Part shown: positions 17,736 to 25,300 of the stretch, piece after piece
How positions within the stretch are numbered: position 1 is the first letter of the stretch
How the letters are laid out: every line of letters begins with the position of its first letter
Source of the DNA: CAYRJD01 sp964424585
GTDB taxonomy: Bacteria; Actinomycetota; Acidimicrobiia; Acidimicrobiales; Poriferisodalaceae
Direction of reading: 5' to 3'
NCBI GenBank assembly: GCA_964424585.1
Contig: CAYRJD010000081.1
Coordinates: 14,114-78,113 of the forward strand
DNA length: 64,000 nt
Notes under the pieces: model-generated
The model's input: the letters and a program-made list of their open reading frames with translations, nothing else
Databases searched by the model: none
Told to the model about the DNA's origin: nothing
Program-made: the position numbers and the translations under genes

Positions 17736-17764
17736 CGGTCACCGGCTTTGTCGTCGGTCAGCAT
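17732..17764 (-). CDS. 10-codon coupled frame
   Basis: ATG 17764 overlaps the end of the 4-Cys gene, and its TGA overlaps the next GTG in the GGTGACCGGTGA junction. It reads MLTDDKAGDR. It is listed because it continues the unbroken overlap chain; it may have no product of its own. Confidence 0.2.
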   Translation of the reverse strand: MLTDDKAGDR

Positions 17765-18051
17765 CGGCTTAGGTTGCGCCAGTCCGCGTCGGTTAGCTGG
17801 TTGGCGGGTTTGGCCCGCAGGCGTTCGCAGTGCGCTCGTCGTTGACGTTCGATTCGGCGGGCCAGGCATTCGGTGAACTCGCCTGCGGGCAGGGTCGAGG
17901 GGCAGTTCTCGGTTCTCGTGGGCGTGTTGGTGGGCTGGTCGGGCAGTAGCGCGCCGATCAGCCACATTGCGGCGATGATGCCGAGCACGACCCAGGGCCA
18001 CTTGCGGCGGCGTGGCTGGCCGCCGTTGCGGAGGTCGTCGGCGGGCTTCAT
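17758..18051 (-). CDS. Membrane-anchored small protein with four conserved Cys (97 aa), paralogue A
   Basis: The basic N-terminus (MKPADDLRNGGQPRRRK) is followed by one membrane helix (WPWVVLGIIAAMWLIGALL) and an outside domain with Cys in the pattern CPSTLPAGEFTEC ... HCERL ... LSRC-stop. The same layout occurs in the protein at 18409-18723, so the pair forms a small family, probably disulfide-bonded outside the membrane. ATG 18051 overlaps the upstream lipoprotein stop (ATGA). No known family is recognised. Confidence 0.6.
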   Translation of the reverse strand: MKPADDLRNGGQPRRRKWPWVVLGIIAAMWLIGALLPDQPTNTPTRTENCPSTLPAGEFTECLARRIERQRRAHCERLRAKPANQLTDADWRNLSRC

Positions 18052-18407
18052 CGGGTCACGGCTGCGGCATCGATGTGGTCGTCGAGGCACTCCTCGAAGC
18101 CGTAAGGATCGAGCGGCGGCAGTGGTGGGTCGCCGGGGTCGCCGTCAGCGAGGGCGGAGCGGGCGGCGTTTATCGCAGCGCGGAGGGCGAGCGCGACGTC
18201 GAGGTCGTCGACGGTTGCGGTCGTCGTCACCTGCGAGGTCGTCGTCGTGGTCGATGCTTCGGTGGTCGTGGTCGTCGTTCGGGCGGCTTCAAGTCCGGCG
18301 ACGCGAGCGGGCAGCTGGTCGACCTCGGCGCGGTCGTCGTCGTTGGCGCAGCCTGCGAGGGCGACGACGACGGCGAGCAGCGCGGCTAGTGGTCGGCGTG
18401 CGTTCAC
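18048..18407 (-). CDS. Small Thr-rich lipoprotein (119 aa)
   Basis: Signal peptide with lipobox LALAGC-type (LLAVVVALAGCAND; Cys20). A Thr/Ser-rich stalk follows (about 43-67, nearly all Thr), then a short C-terminal domain with ALRAAINAARSALADG and one Cys. Probably attached to the outer face of the membrane. It sits between the two 4-Cys paralogues, one nucleotide after one and overlapping the next. Confidence 0.6.
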   Translation of the reverse strand: MNARRPLAALLAVVVALAGCANDDDRAEVDQLPARVAGLEAARTTTTTTEASTTTTTSQVTTTATVDDLDVALALRAAINAARSALADGDPGDPPLPPLDPYGFEECLDDHIDAAAVTR

Positions 18408-18408
18408 G

Positions 18409-18723
18409 TCAGCACCTCGCTAGCTGCGCCCACTCGTGCGGTTCAAGCTGGTCGGCGCGGGTCGAGCGCAGCCGGTCGCAGCGTGCTGAGGTTCGGCGGC
18501 GGGCCTGCTCGGCGACGCATTCGGCCCAGTCACCGGCGGGCATCGAGCGAGGGCAGGGGTCGGTTTGGGCTGGCGGCGGCGTAGGCGGTGCGGTCAGTCT
18601 GCCGCGCAGGCCGAGCGCGAGCACGGCTGCGACGACGACGCTTGCGGCGAGCAGCCAGCGTCGAGCGTTGCGGCGTTCGTCGGCGGTGCGCTCGGTGCGA
18701 CGCAGCTCGTCAGGCAGTTTCAC
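18409..18723 (-). CDS. Membrane-anchored small protein with four conserved Cys (104 aa), paralogue B
   Basis: It begins MKLPDELRRTERTADERR, has one membrane helix (WLLAASVVVAAVLALGL), a Pro-rich linker (TAPPTPPPAQ) and a C-terminal domain CPRSMPAGDWAEC ... RCDRL ... QLARC-stop. Conserved with the 17758-18051 protein: CP-x3-PAG-x3-EC, A/H-x-C-x-RLR and QL-x4-W-x2-L-x-RC. Its first 40 bp are duplicated immediately upstream, giving a second out-of-frame GTG start. Confidence 0.6.
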   Translation of the reverse strand: MKLPDELRRTERTADERRNARRWLLAASVVVAAVLALGLRGRLTAPPTPPPAQTDPCPRSMPAGDWAECVAEQARRRTSARCDRLRSTRADQLEPHEWAQLARC

Positions 18724-18764
18724 CGGTGCGCTCGGCGCGGCGCAGCTCGTCAGGCAGTTTCACC
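18685..18764. repeat. 40-bp direct tandem duplication
   Basis: Two adjacent 40-bp units (18685-18724 and 18725-18764), differing at about three positions, cover the start of the gene at 18409-18723. The upstream copy starts a frame (GTG 18763) that ends after 17 codons because 40 is not a multiple of three. Confidence 0.85.
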
Positions 18765-18855
18765 GGTGCGGTCGTCGAGCACGCCATCGGCGGGCGCAGG
18801 TGCGGGCGAGGGTGAACGCCGCAGCCAGCAGCACGGCGAGCGCGAGCGCGGTCAC
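18760..18855 (-). CDS. 31-aa membrane micro-protein
   Basis: GTG 18855 overlaps the upstream stop (GTGA). It reads MTALALAVLLAAAFTLARTC followed by an Arg-rich end, and its TGA overlaps the next GTG. The form is one hydrophobic helix plus a positive tail, the usual form of small inner-membrane proteins. The function is unknown. Confidence 0.4.
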   Translation of the reverse strand: MTALALAVLLAAAFTLARTCARRWRARRPHR

Positions 18856-19363
18856 GGCTGGCAGTCAGTCATCGGGTTGGGCGCGTCAGTCAGTTCGCCG
18901 TCGTCAGTTAGGTGGTCGAGCAGGTCAGTGAGTTGCGGTCGGTCCGGGCCGCCATCTCGGCGGCTAGCGCGACGATGCCTGCGGCGAGCGCGTCCTCGGC
19001 AGCGAGCGCGGCAGCCGCGACACGCAGGGCGAGGTCGCGAGCGGCGGGGTCGCCAGCGTCGCCCAGCCAGTAGGCGTTGAACGCCCACAGGTCAGCCATG
19101 TCGAGCAGCATCGTGTTCGTGATCTTGTCGGCTCGGATCAGGTCTCGTGCTTGGCGGTCGGTGGTGAGGGCGTGCTGCGCCGCTAGGCGTTCAGCCGCTC
19201 GCAGGTAGTGGTCCGCGACGGGCGCAGCCGCCGGGTTGCGTTCGGCTCGCAGGGCGGATACCTCGGCGAGCAGGCGGCGGTTCACCGATCGCCGCCCTCG
19301 TCTCTTGCCGTCGGCCGCCAGTCGCCGTGCGACGCGCGGCATCTGCTCGCCGTCGTCGTTCAC
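18852..19363 (-). CDS. Helical small protein, probable frameshift near its end
   Basis: GTG 19363 overlaps the previous stop within GGTGACCGGTGAA. The first ~145 codons are helical and Ala/Arg-rich (MNDDGEQMPRVARRL ... YLRAAERLAAQHALTT ... DLWAFNAYWLGDAGDPA). The frame then ends at 18908 with NSLTCSTT. The neighbouring frame over the same bases reads PQLTDLLDHLTDDGELTDAP and on to a TGA at 18852 that overlaps the next GTG, so I think the true end is 18852 and one indel lies around 18915-18940. No family is recognised. Confidence 0.45.
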
Positions 19364-19473
19364 CGGTCACCGCCGGCGCGTCGCACGTCGTGGTCGAGCG
19401 CGCCGTCGGCGGCGTTCGCCATCAGGTCGTCGAGGTCGCCGACGATGGCTGTGTCAGGGCGCGGGCGACGCAG
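19360..19473 (-). CDS. 37-codon coupled frame, CTG start
   Basis: It follows directly on the stop of the next gene upstream (TGA then CTG 19473). It reads LRRPRPDTAIVGDLDDLMAN and ends AGGDR-stop in the GGTGACCGGTGAA junction. There is no ATG, GTG or TTG at the beginning, so it uses CTG or is a leftover. Confidence 0.3.
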   Translation of the reverse strand: MRRPRPDTAIVGDLDDLMANAADGALDHDVRRAGGDR

Positions 19474-19767
19474 TCAAGCGTCACGCTCGCCTTTCGTGCT
19501 TAGCCGTTCGACGCGGTAGCTCGGCGGGCAGGGCAGCCTTCGGTTCGATCTGCCGTCGTGCGCTAACGCCCAGCCGACGGCGGGGTTCAAGGCGAGCAGC
19601 CCGTCGGAGCGGATCGTCATCTTCACCACGCGCGCCGTCTCGTCGCCAGGCAGGTTCAGCAGGTCGTCGACCTCGACCGCGCTGGCGACGACCACCTGCG
19701 ACGACGAGCCTGCCGTTCGGGAGGCGGCGGTCAGCTCGTCGGCGGTCAGGTCGTTCAAGCTCGTCAC
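19474..19767 (-). CDS. 97-aa protein of unknown function
   Basis: GTG 19767 overlaps the previous stop (GTGA). It begins MTSLNDLTADELTAASRTAG, then VVVASAVEVDDLLNLPGDET and RVVKMTIRSDGLLALNPAVGW. It looks like a compact alpha/beta domain without membrane segments. A longer frame upstream to 19992 exists but is mostly Arg-rich shadow, so the short form is preferred. No homologue is recognised. Confidence 0.45.
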   Translation of the reverse strand: MTSLNDLTADELTAASRTAGSSSQVVVASAVEVDDLLNLPGDETARVVKMTIRSDGLLALNPAVGWALAHDGRSNRRLPCPPSYRVERLSTKGERDA

Positions 19768-19992
19768 GCCGCACAGCCCTCGTCTCCCAGCGTGAACGCG
19801 GCATCGGCGGTCAGCGCGCTCGTCGCACCGTGGCCGGCGAGCAGCAGCAGCGTCGTCAGGTCGACTTGGGTCGCTCGCATCGCGCAGCGGTCGTCGGCGA
19901 GCGGCGCGCGCGTCGTCGCCGGTTAGCGCGACCATCCGATCCGCGGCGGTGGCAGGCACGGGCAGCCAGTGGCGGCGCACGCCGCGGCTCAC
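19764..19992 (-). pseudogene. Frameshifted ~75-codon small gene
   Basis: GTG 19992 overlaps the upstream stop (GGTGACCGGTGA junction) and reads MSRGVRRHWLPVPATAADRM, then VALTGDDAR. After a GC-dinucleotide run the sensible frame becomes APLADDRCAMRATQVDLTTL, then LLLAGHGATSAL and a TGA at 19764 overlapping the next GTG. One base is missing between the two parts. It may be a sequencing slip or real decay. Confidence 0.4.
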
Positions 19993-20234
19993 CGGTCACC
20001 ACCTTCGCGCTTGACGCTGGCGTGCGTGACGAGTGCGACCACCCAAGCGAGTAGGCAGCCCGCGGCGAGCGCGGTACTGCCGCTGGCTGCGGCAACTAGG
20101 TAGGGGTCGAGCGGACCGGGTCGCCAGCTAGTGCCGGGGGCGCGATTCTCAACGGTCACGTTCCACAGCACTATCGCGACGGCAGCCCAGGTCAGAGTGG
20201 CGACAAACAGCAGCCGGTGAACGAGCGCGCTCAC
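19989..20234 (-). CDS. Small protein with two membrane segments (81 aa)
   Basis: GTG 20234 overlaps the stop of a 16-codon frame (GTGA). There are two hydrophobic helices (LLFVATLTWAAVAIVLW, about 8-24; STALAAGCLLAWVVALV, about 53-70) joined by a loop with SWRPGPLDPYLV. The end EGGDR-stop lies in the GGTGACCGGTGA junction shared with other array members. No family is recognised. Confidence 0.55.
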   Translation of the reverse strand: MSALVHRLLFVATLTWAAVAIVLWNVTVENRAPGTSWRPGPLDPYLVAAASGSTALAAGCLLAWVVALVTHASVKREGGDR

Positions 20235-20281
20235 CTGATGGCCTCCTCGGGGTCGGTGGCGGTGCGTTGGAGGTTGGTCAT
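20231..20281 (-). CDS. 16-codon frame heading the small-gene chain
   Basis: ATG 20281, MTNLQRTATDPEEAIR, with a TGA overlapping the next GTG. It is the first recognisable member of the chain. It is too short for homology. Confidence 0.25.
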   Translation of the reverse strand: MTNLQRTATDPEEAIR

Positions 20282-20437
20282 GGGTGTGCCGTTCGGGCTC
20301 GGTTTTCGTCGGGCAGGTGGCTGCGGTGCAGGTTCGACGATGAGCGTAGGGCATCGCTGCGTGGCGCGCCGTGCGCCAATGGAGAGTTGACGCTCGAAGT
20401 CTTGGGCCGCGGCTATCGGTTGCTCGCCGCGACGTGG

Positions 20438-21403
20438 TCAGTCGCAGCGTTGGACGGACGAGCCGTCGCCCATTGAGACCCAGCGACAGGTCGGGCGGGG
20501 CTGTTGCTCGTACATCTGCCAGCAAATCCACTCGTCTGGTGGCACGACCAGCCGCGCCGAGCGCCAGAAGGTCGACTTCTCCTGTCGAACTGACTCGTGT
20601 TTGACGTCCGATGCCCGGGGAAGTGGAGGGTCGCCGAACGTGTAGCCGTTGCGCGCCCAGTAGTCGTTCCAAGTCTGCGTCCAGCGCCCGTCCCAGGAAG
20701 AAGTCGAGGACGGCTGGGCGATGGGCTCGCCGATCACCACGCTCTGCGACATTGTGCCGCTAAGGCCCGAATCTGCGCCAACTCTGGTGGACGCCCAGCC
20801 GGTGGGCCACACGGCCCGGGGAAACGGCCAGTTCCAGTACTCGACGTTCTGGCAGTCCTGCGTGCGCTGGGGTTCGTCGGCTTGGCGCTGCTGGTCGCGC
20901 TGACGCTCTTCCTCTTCGCGGCGGCGCTCCGCTTCGCGCAGCGCCCGCTCGACGGCTTCGGTGTCTAGCTCGTCTTGAGCTTGCGCTTCTTCGAGTGCTG
21001 CGAGTCGCTGCTGGGTTTCGGCCAGCTCTCGTTCAAGTCGCGCCACGTCAGACTCGACCTCCGGAACAGACGGCTGGGTCGTCGTGCTCGTTGGTTCGGT
21101 GGTGCGCGGCTCGGCTGTCGTCGTGGTGGTCATGTCGGCGACCGTCGTGCTTGTCGCCACTTGCGTGGTGGTCGGGCTGGTCGTCTCGGTGAGAGAGGAG
21201 CTGGTGGTCGAACCGGTTCCGTCCGGAGCATCGTTGTCGACGACGACCTGTTCGGCGGCTACGTCGGCCTCACTCTCGCTGTTGCCTCCGCACGCGGCGG
21301 TCAGCAGGCCAATCGCCACGGCAGCGCAGAGGAACGTCACGCCGCGTGTGGACCGAGCAGGCGCTTTGATTGACGCAGCCCGCTGGCCCTCAAGGAAACT
21401 CAC
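20438..21403 (-). CDS. Thr-rich coiled-coil lipoprotein (321 aa)
   Basis: Signal peptide with lipobox LLTAAC (Cys38). A Thr/Ser-rich stalk (about 60-110, runs such as TTTTTAEPRTTEPTSTTT) is followed by a coiled coil (about 115-180, LERELAETQQRLAALEEAQ and Glu/Arg-rich REAERRREEEERQRD) and a C-terminal Trp- and Cys-containing domain (about 183-321, CQNVEYWNWPFPRAVW ... WICWQMYEQQPRPTC). It is probably exported and membrane-tethered, with a long stalk that lifts the terminal domain into the envelope. It diverges from the small membrane protein at 21519. The role is unknown. Confidence 0.7.
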   Translation of the reverse strand: MSFLEGQRAASIKAPARSTRGVTFLCAAVAIGLLTAACGGNSESEADVAAEQVVVDNDAPDGTGSTTSSSLTETTSPTTTQVATSTTVADMTTTTTAEPRTTEPTSTTTQPSVPEVESDVARLERELAETQQRLAALEEAQAQDELDTEAVERALREAERRREEEERQRDQQRQADEPQRTQDCQNVEYWNWPFPRAVWPTGWASTRVGADSGLSGTMSQSVVIGEPIAQPSSTSSWDGRWTQTWNDYWARNGYTFGDPPLPRASDVKHESVRQEKSTFWRSARLVVPPDEWICWQMYEQQPRPTCRWVSMGDGSSVQRCD

Positions 21404-21518
21404 CGTCGTTGCCGCCCTCGCCTCGTCTGTGTCGGATCGATCAAGAGACTAAGCCGACTCGCCGCGCCAGCTAACTCCACGGAACCAGATGGAAACGCAC
21501 GCTTAGCCTTCTGGCTCG

Positions 21519-21905
21519 GTGTCTGCGATGGCGACAACAGCGGGGGAGCGGGCTGGCGAAGCGGCGCGCACCACCGTCGCTGACACGTCGACGAAAACGC
21601 GCGTCGCACGCGCCGTCGTGTCGGTCGCGTTCGGACGAGCGGCGGGCTACGTCGCGGCGGTGTCGGTCGGATTGCTGGCGGAGTCGCTGCACTCGTGGGT
21701 TGCGATCGCCCTGGCGTTCACCGCGGCCATCGCAGCCGGTGTGCTCTTCGACTACGTGGTCGCGCGCTGGCAAGCGCGAGACGTGCAGTGGGCGCAGGTG
21801 ATGTCAGACCCTCGCGATGGCCGAGCGACGCGCCGAGCCGCGCGACACTGGGCCGTGTGGCACTGGGCGACCGACCATGAGCACCGGAGACCTGACGCTC
21901 GGTGA
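21519..21905 (+). CDS. Small membrane protein (128 aa)
   Basis: GTG 21519 (ATG 21528 is the alternative). There are two hydrophobic stretches (AAGYVAAVSVGLLA, about 41-54; VAIALAFTAAIAAGVLFDYVV, about 61-81), then a basic soluble tail rich in Arg, His and Trp. A TAGCCT -10 lies 9 nt before GTG. It is immediately followed by the next gene. No known family is recognised. Confidence 0.5.
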   Translation: MSAMATTAGERAGEAARTTVADTSTKTRVARAVVSVAFGRAAGYVAAVSVGLLAESLHSWVAIALAFTAAIAAGVLFDYVVARWQARDVQWAQVMSDPRDGRATRRAARHWAVWHWATDHEHRRPDAR

Positions 21906-22172
21906 GTGCAACATCGCGACGTGCTCATTCCGAGGCGGGCACCCGACCTGAGCGACTTCACAGATGAACAGGTGCGCCTGGTCGATCAAGCCATCGAAGA
22001 GGTCGACGGGCTGGCGTCCGCTGGGGCTGCGCGCACGTCGTGCGGACTGGCCTGGGAGATGGGCAACGTGCTCGGCGCCATTCCGTATGAGAGCTTTCTC
22101 GTGGTCGGCGGCCCCGTCACCCAAGAAGAGAGACATATCGCCGCCGGGCTCGCCGCCGAACTCGGCTGGTAA
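21906..22172 (+). CDS. Small soluble protein of unknown function (88 aa)
   Basis: GTG 21906 follows the previous stop without a gap. It is an acidic protein with a helical segment (LSDFTDEQVRLVDQAIEEVD) and a C-terminal part (SFLVVGGPVTQEERHIAAGL). There are no export signals. It is probably co-transcribed with 21519-21905. No family is recognised. Confidence 0.5.
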   Translation: MQHRDVLIPRRAPDLSDFTDEQVRLVDQAIEEVDGLASAGAARTSCGLAWEMGNVLGAIPYESFLVVGGPVTQEERHIAAGLAAELGW

Positions 22173-22195
22173 GTCGAACCTTTGTCGATGCCTGG

Positions 22196-22300
22196 CTAGT
22201 CGTCGTCGTCGGAGAAGTCGTCAGAGAGAATGATGACGTACGTCGCGTAGCACATGGCGAGCAGCAAGAAGGCAACGGCCATGGAGGCCAACCCGATCAC
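22196..22300 (-). CDS. 34-aa membrane micro-protein with acidic tail
   Basis: GTG 22300 is preceded by a strong ribosome-binding site (GAGAGGAG, 5 nt upstream). It begins MIGLASMAVAFLLLAMCYAT and ends with an Asp-rich tail (SDDFSDDDD). It is a single membrane helix with a negative C-terminus. The strong translation signal argues that it is real, which its length alone would not. Confidence 0.55.
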   Translation of the reverse strand: MIGLASMAVAFLLLAMCYATYVIILSDDFSDDDD

Positions 22301-22397
22301 GTGGTCTCCTCTCTCATGTGGGTCACAAGGTACCTGAAGGGCGGGCGCGGCGCGGGTCTCCGCAGCGAGTCGTTTGGGCGCGTAGCGTGAACGTCGA

Positions 22398-25300
22398 ATG
22401 AGCCGACTGCAGCGCCTGTCAATGCCTCGACTGCGGATGAGATGGGTTGCCGCCACCCTCACGTTGATCGCGGTCGCGCTGGCGGTGACGGCCCCCGAGC
22501 TAGCGCGCACCCACAATCGCGCCGAAGCACAAGAGCCGCGCGCGACAGCACGAGGCGAAGCTCGCAGCCAGATCCTCGCGCTGCCCACCTGGACGCACCA
22601 CGTCGAAATCCGCGTGCCGTTCCGTGACGCAGACGGCGACGGGCATAACGACTACGACCCGCAGTTCGCGCTGCGGGTCACCCACGCGCCCGGCTCGAAC
22701 ACGCTAGGGCACGGCAAGTGCTCTGCCACCATCGTGCGGCCACGGGTCGGGCGCAGCTCAGAGCTGCTCGCCACCGCGAACGAGCGCGGCCTCGACTCCG
22801 GCTGCCAGCTGCTCACCGCCTTCCCCGACACCATCGCCTCAGGCGTGCCCGGCGTCACGCTGCGCCGCGTCGCGGGCAGCGCCAGCCAGCAGACATCGAT
22901 CGGCCGCGGCGACGACACCGCCCGCGCCACCTACTCCGACGGGCGCACCGCCTTCACGCCCGACATCGCGTTCACCGGCTTCACGCCCGAGCAGGCCGGC
23001 ACCACGTTCACCGTTCGCTACACGTTCGCGCCCGGCGCCGCCGAGCGAACGGGCTGTCGCCTGCATCGCGACTCCAACACCGACCGATGGCGCATCGACG
23101 AGCACGGCAACGCGGTGCGTCAACGGGCCGCGAGGCTCGTCGACACCCTCCCGCCCGACGGCCTCGTGTGCGGCTACCACTTCAGCTGGCCGCGCATCGA
23201 CGGCTTCGTCACGCCGACGCCGAGTGAGCGCCTCATCCTCGCGAGCACCGCTCGCGTCGTCGGCGACTACCGCGCCGAGTTTTTCTCAGACGAAACCACC
23301 TTCAGGCCCGAGGTCATACTCGTCGCGCCGTTCACCGACTACGACAACGACGGCGCGCACGACTACGCAGGCCGCGAGCTGACCGTCACCTTCGCCCGCA
23401 AGCGAGGCGAGCCGTCTGCTTGCTCTGCGGGCGCGGAAATTCGCTACAAGGTGAGCTCGCGCAGGCTGCCCGCCGGCATCCTCGGCACGTCGGGCGGGTC
23501 AAAGTTCTTTCCGCCGCGCACCAACTTCTATTCCGTCGGGCCGACGCCGAGGCTCATCGACATGCCTCGCAACCTCGACCACCACTGCGCCTACGACGCG
23601 ACGTTCGCGCCCGCCGACACGCCCGCGCGGCCGAGCGACGGCACTCGGTTCGTGCTCACCAGCGACCCTCGCACCGACGACGACGAGATCACGCCGCGCG
23701 ACCGCTTCGTCGTCGCCACGTACGAGAACGCCGCAGTCCGCCAGCCCGTCACGCTCGAAATCAGAGCCGACCCGCTCGCGAGCGGCGAAACGTTCACCAT
23801 GACCATCGACCCGGTGAGCGGGTCTGACCCCTCGTGCGACAACCGCGGCACCGCGGCGCTCGTCGCCGGCGCGGACGGCACCCAAACGTTCGAGCAGAGC
23901 CTCATCAGCTACGAGCGCGGGCACACCAGTCGCGCCGACCGCTGCGAGTACGACGTCACCTGGCCCGACGACGAAGACGGACCCGCCAGCTTCCACCAGC
24001 GCGCCGGCGCGGCCACCAGCCGCATCGACGCCGCCGTGTTCGACGACCCCGACGCGGTCGTCAGCCAGTCATACGGCGTCGTGCACCCCAGCTTCAACAC
24101 CAGCGTCGCAATCCACCTGCTCGCGCCCGCCAGGCAAGACGAGACGTTCAGCATCGGCGTCACTCCGCGAGCCGGTTCGCCTCCAGGCTGCAGCTCGCTC
24201 TCGAACGTTGAGGTGGTGGTGCCCGCGACGAAGCAGATCGGCAGCACGCAGCTCACCCTCATCCACCAGCCTGTCGGCCAAACGGGCGTGTGCGACTACG
24301 ACCCCGTGTGGCCCGACACGTCCGAAGGCACAGCCCGCTGGGTGCGGGACCGCACGCTCACTCACCCTCGCCGGCTCGCTCGAGGCGTCCGGGGCGTTGC
24401 GCAGCGCTACTACGTGATCTTCGACGCGGAGGTCGAAGTCAGAACCACGCAGAGCGTCGCGACCGACACGACGTTCACGGTGGGAGTGTCGTCGCGAGAC
24501 TCGAAGTGCTCGACGGTGCCCGACGCCACAGTGACCGTCGCGGCCAACGCCTCGGTCGGAAGCGTTGCGCTGCCTGACCTCATCGGGGTGCCGCCCGCGC
24601 AGCTGCAGCAGTGCCGCTACGACATCGACTGGCCAGCCAACGAAGACGGCGTCGCGCCGTTCGCGTGGAAGGAAGAAGGTGCGCACTCACCGTTCACGTC
24701 CACCGCGTTCGACTGGCGCTCTGCTACCGTCATCCACCGCTACCAGCCGAGCGACGCGGTCACCTTCGAGCCAGACGTCGCGGTCGTCGTGCCGCAAATC
24801 GACGGGCCGACCCCCGGCGTCAACTTGTTCGCGGGCGCCGAGTTCGCGCTCACGTTCTCGCGTGCGCCGAACGCGCACACGAGCTGCTCGCTCGGCACGC
24901 CGGTCACCACGAGCTACGTCGTACAGCCCGACGGGTCAACGCAAGGCACCCATCCGACGTCTCTGGTTGCGACCGTCGCAGGCACGAGCGAGACGTGCGA
25001 ATACCTGTTTCACGTCGAAACGGCGGTGCCTTCGCCGCCCGACGCAGAGTTTGCGTGGACGCTCAACATCGACACCGTGAGCGCGGGCTTGAGCGAGCTT
25101 TCGCCGCGGGCGCACGCGTTCTACGCCGTCGGTGACATCACGTTCACGCCGGACGTGCTCATCGCTGCCCCGCAGGTGACCGGCGAGGTAGACGGCGTGC
25201 TCACCAACCTGTTCGCCGATGCGCCTGGACGCGGCGACGCCCACGACGTGCTGCGCTTCGACGTCGGCTTCGCCGCTCCCGCGTCGCCGGTCGGCTGCAC

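Noticed and set aside
23277..23295. GAGTTTTTCTC, resembling the A-tract/ACTC element on the minus strand
   Set aside because: It lies inside the giant gene's coding frame (AEFFSD), points into no gene, and has no TACnnn 25 nt further on.
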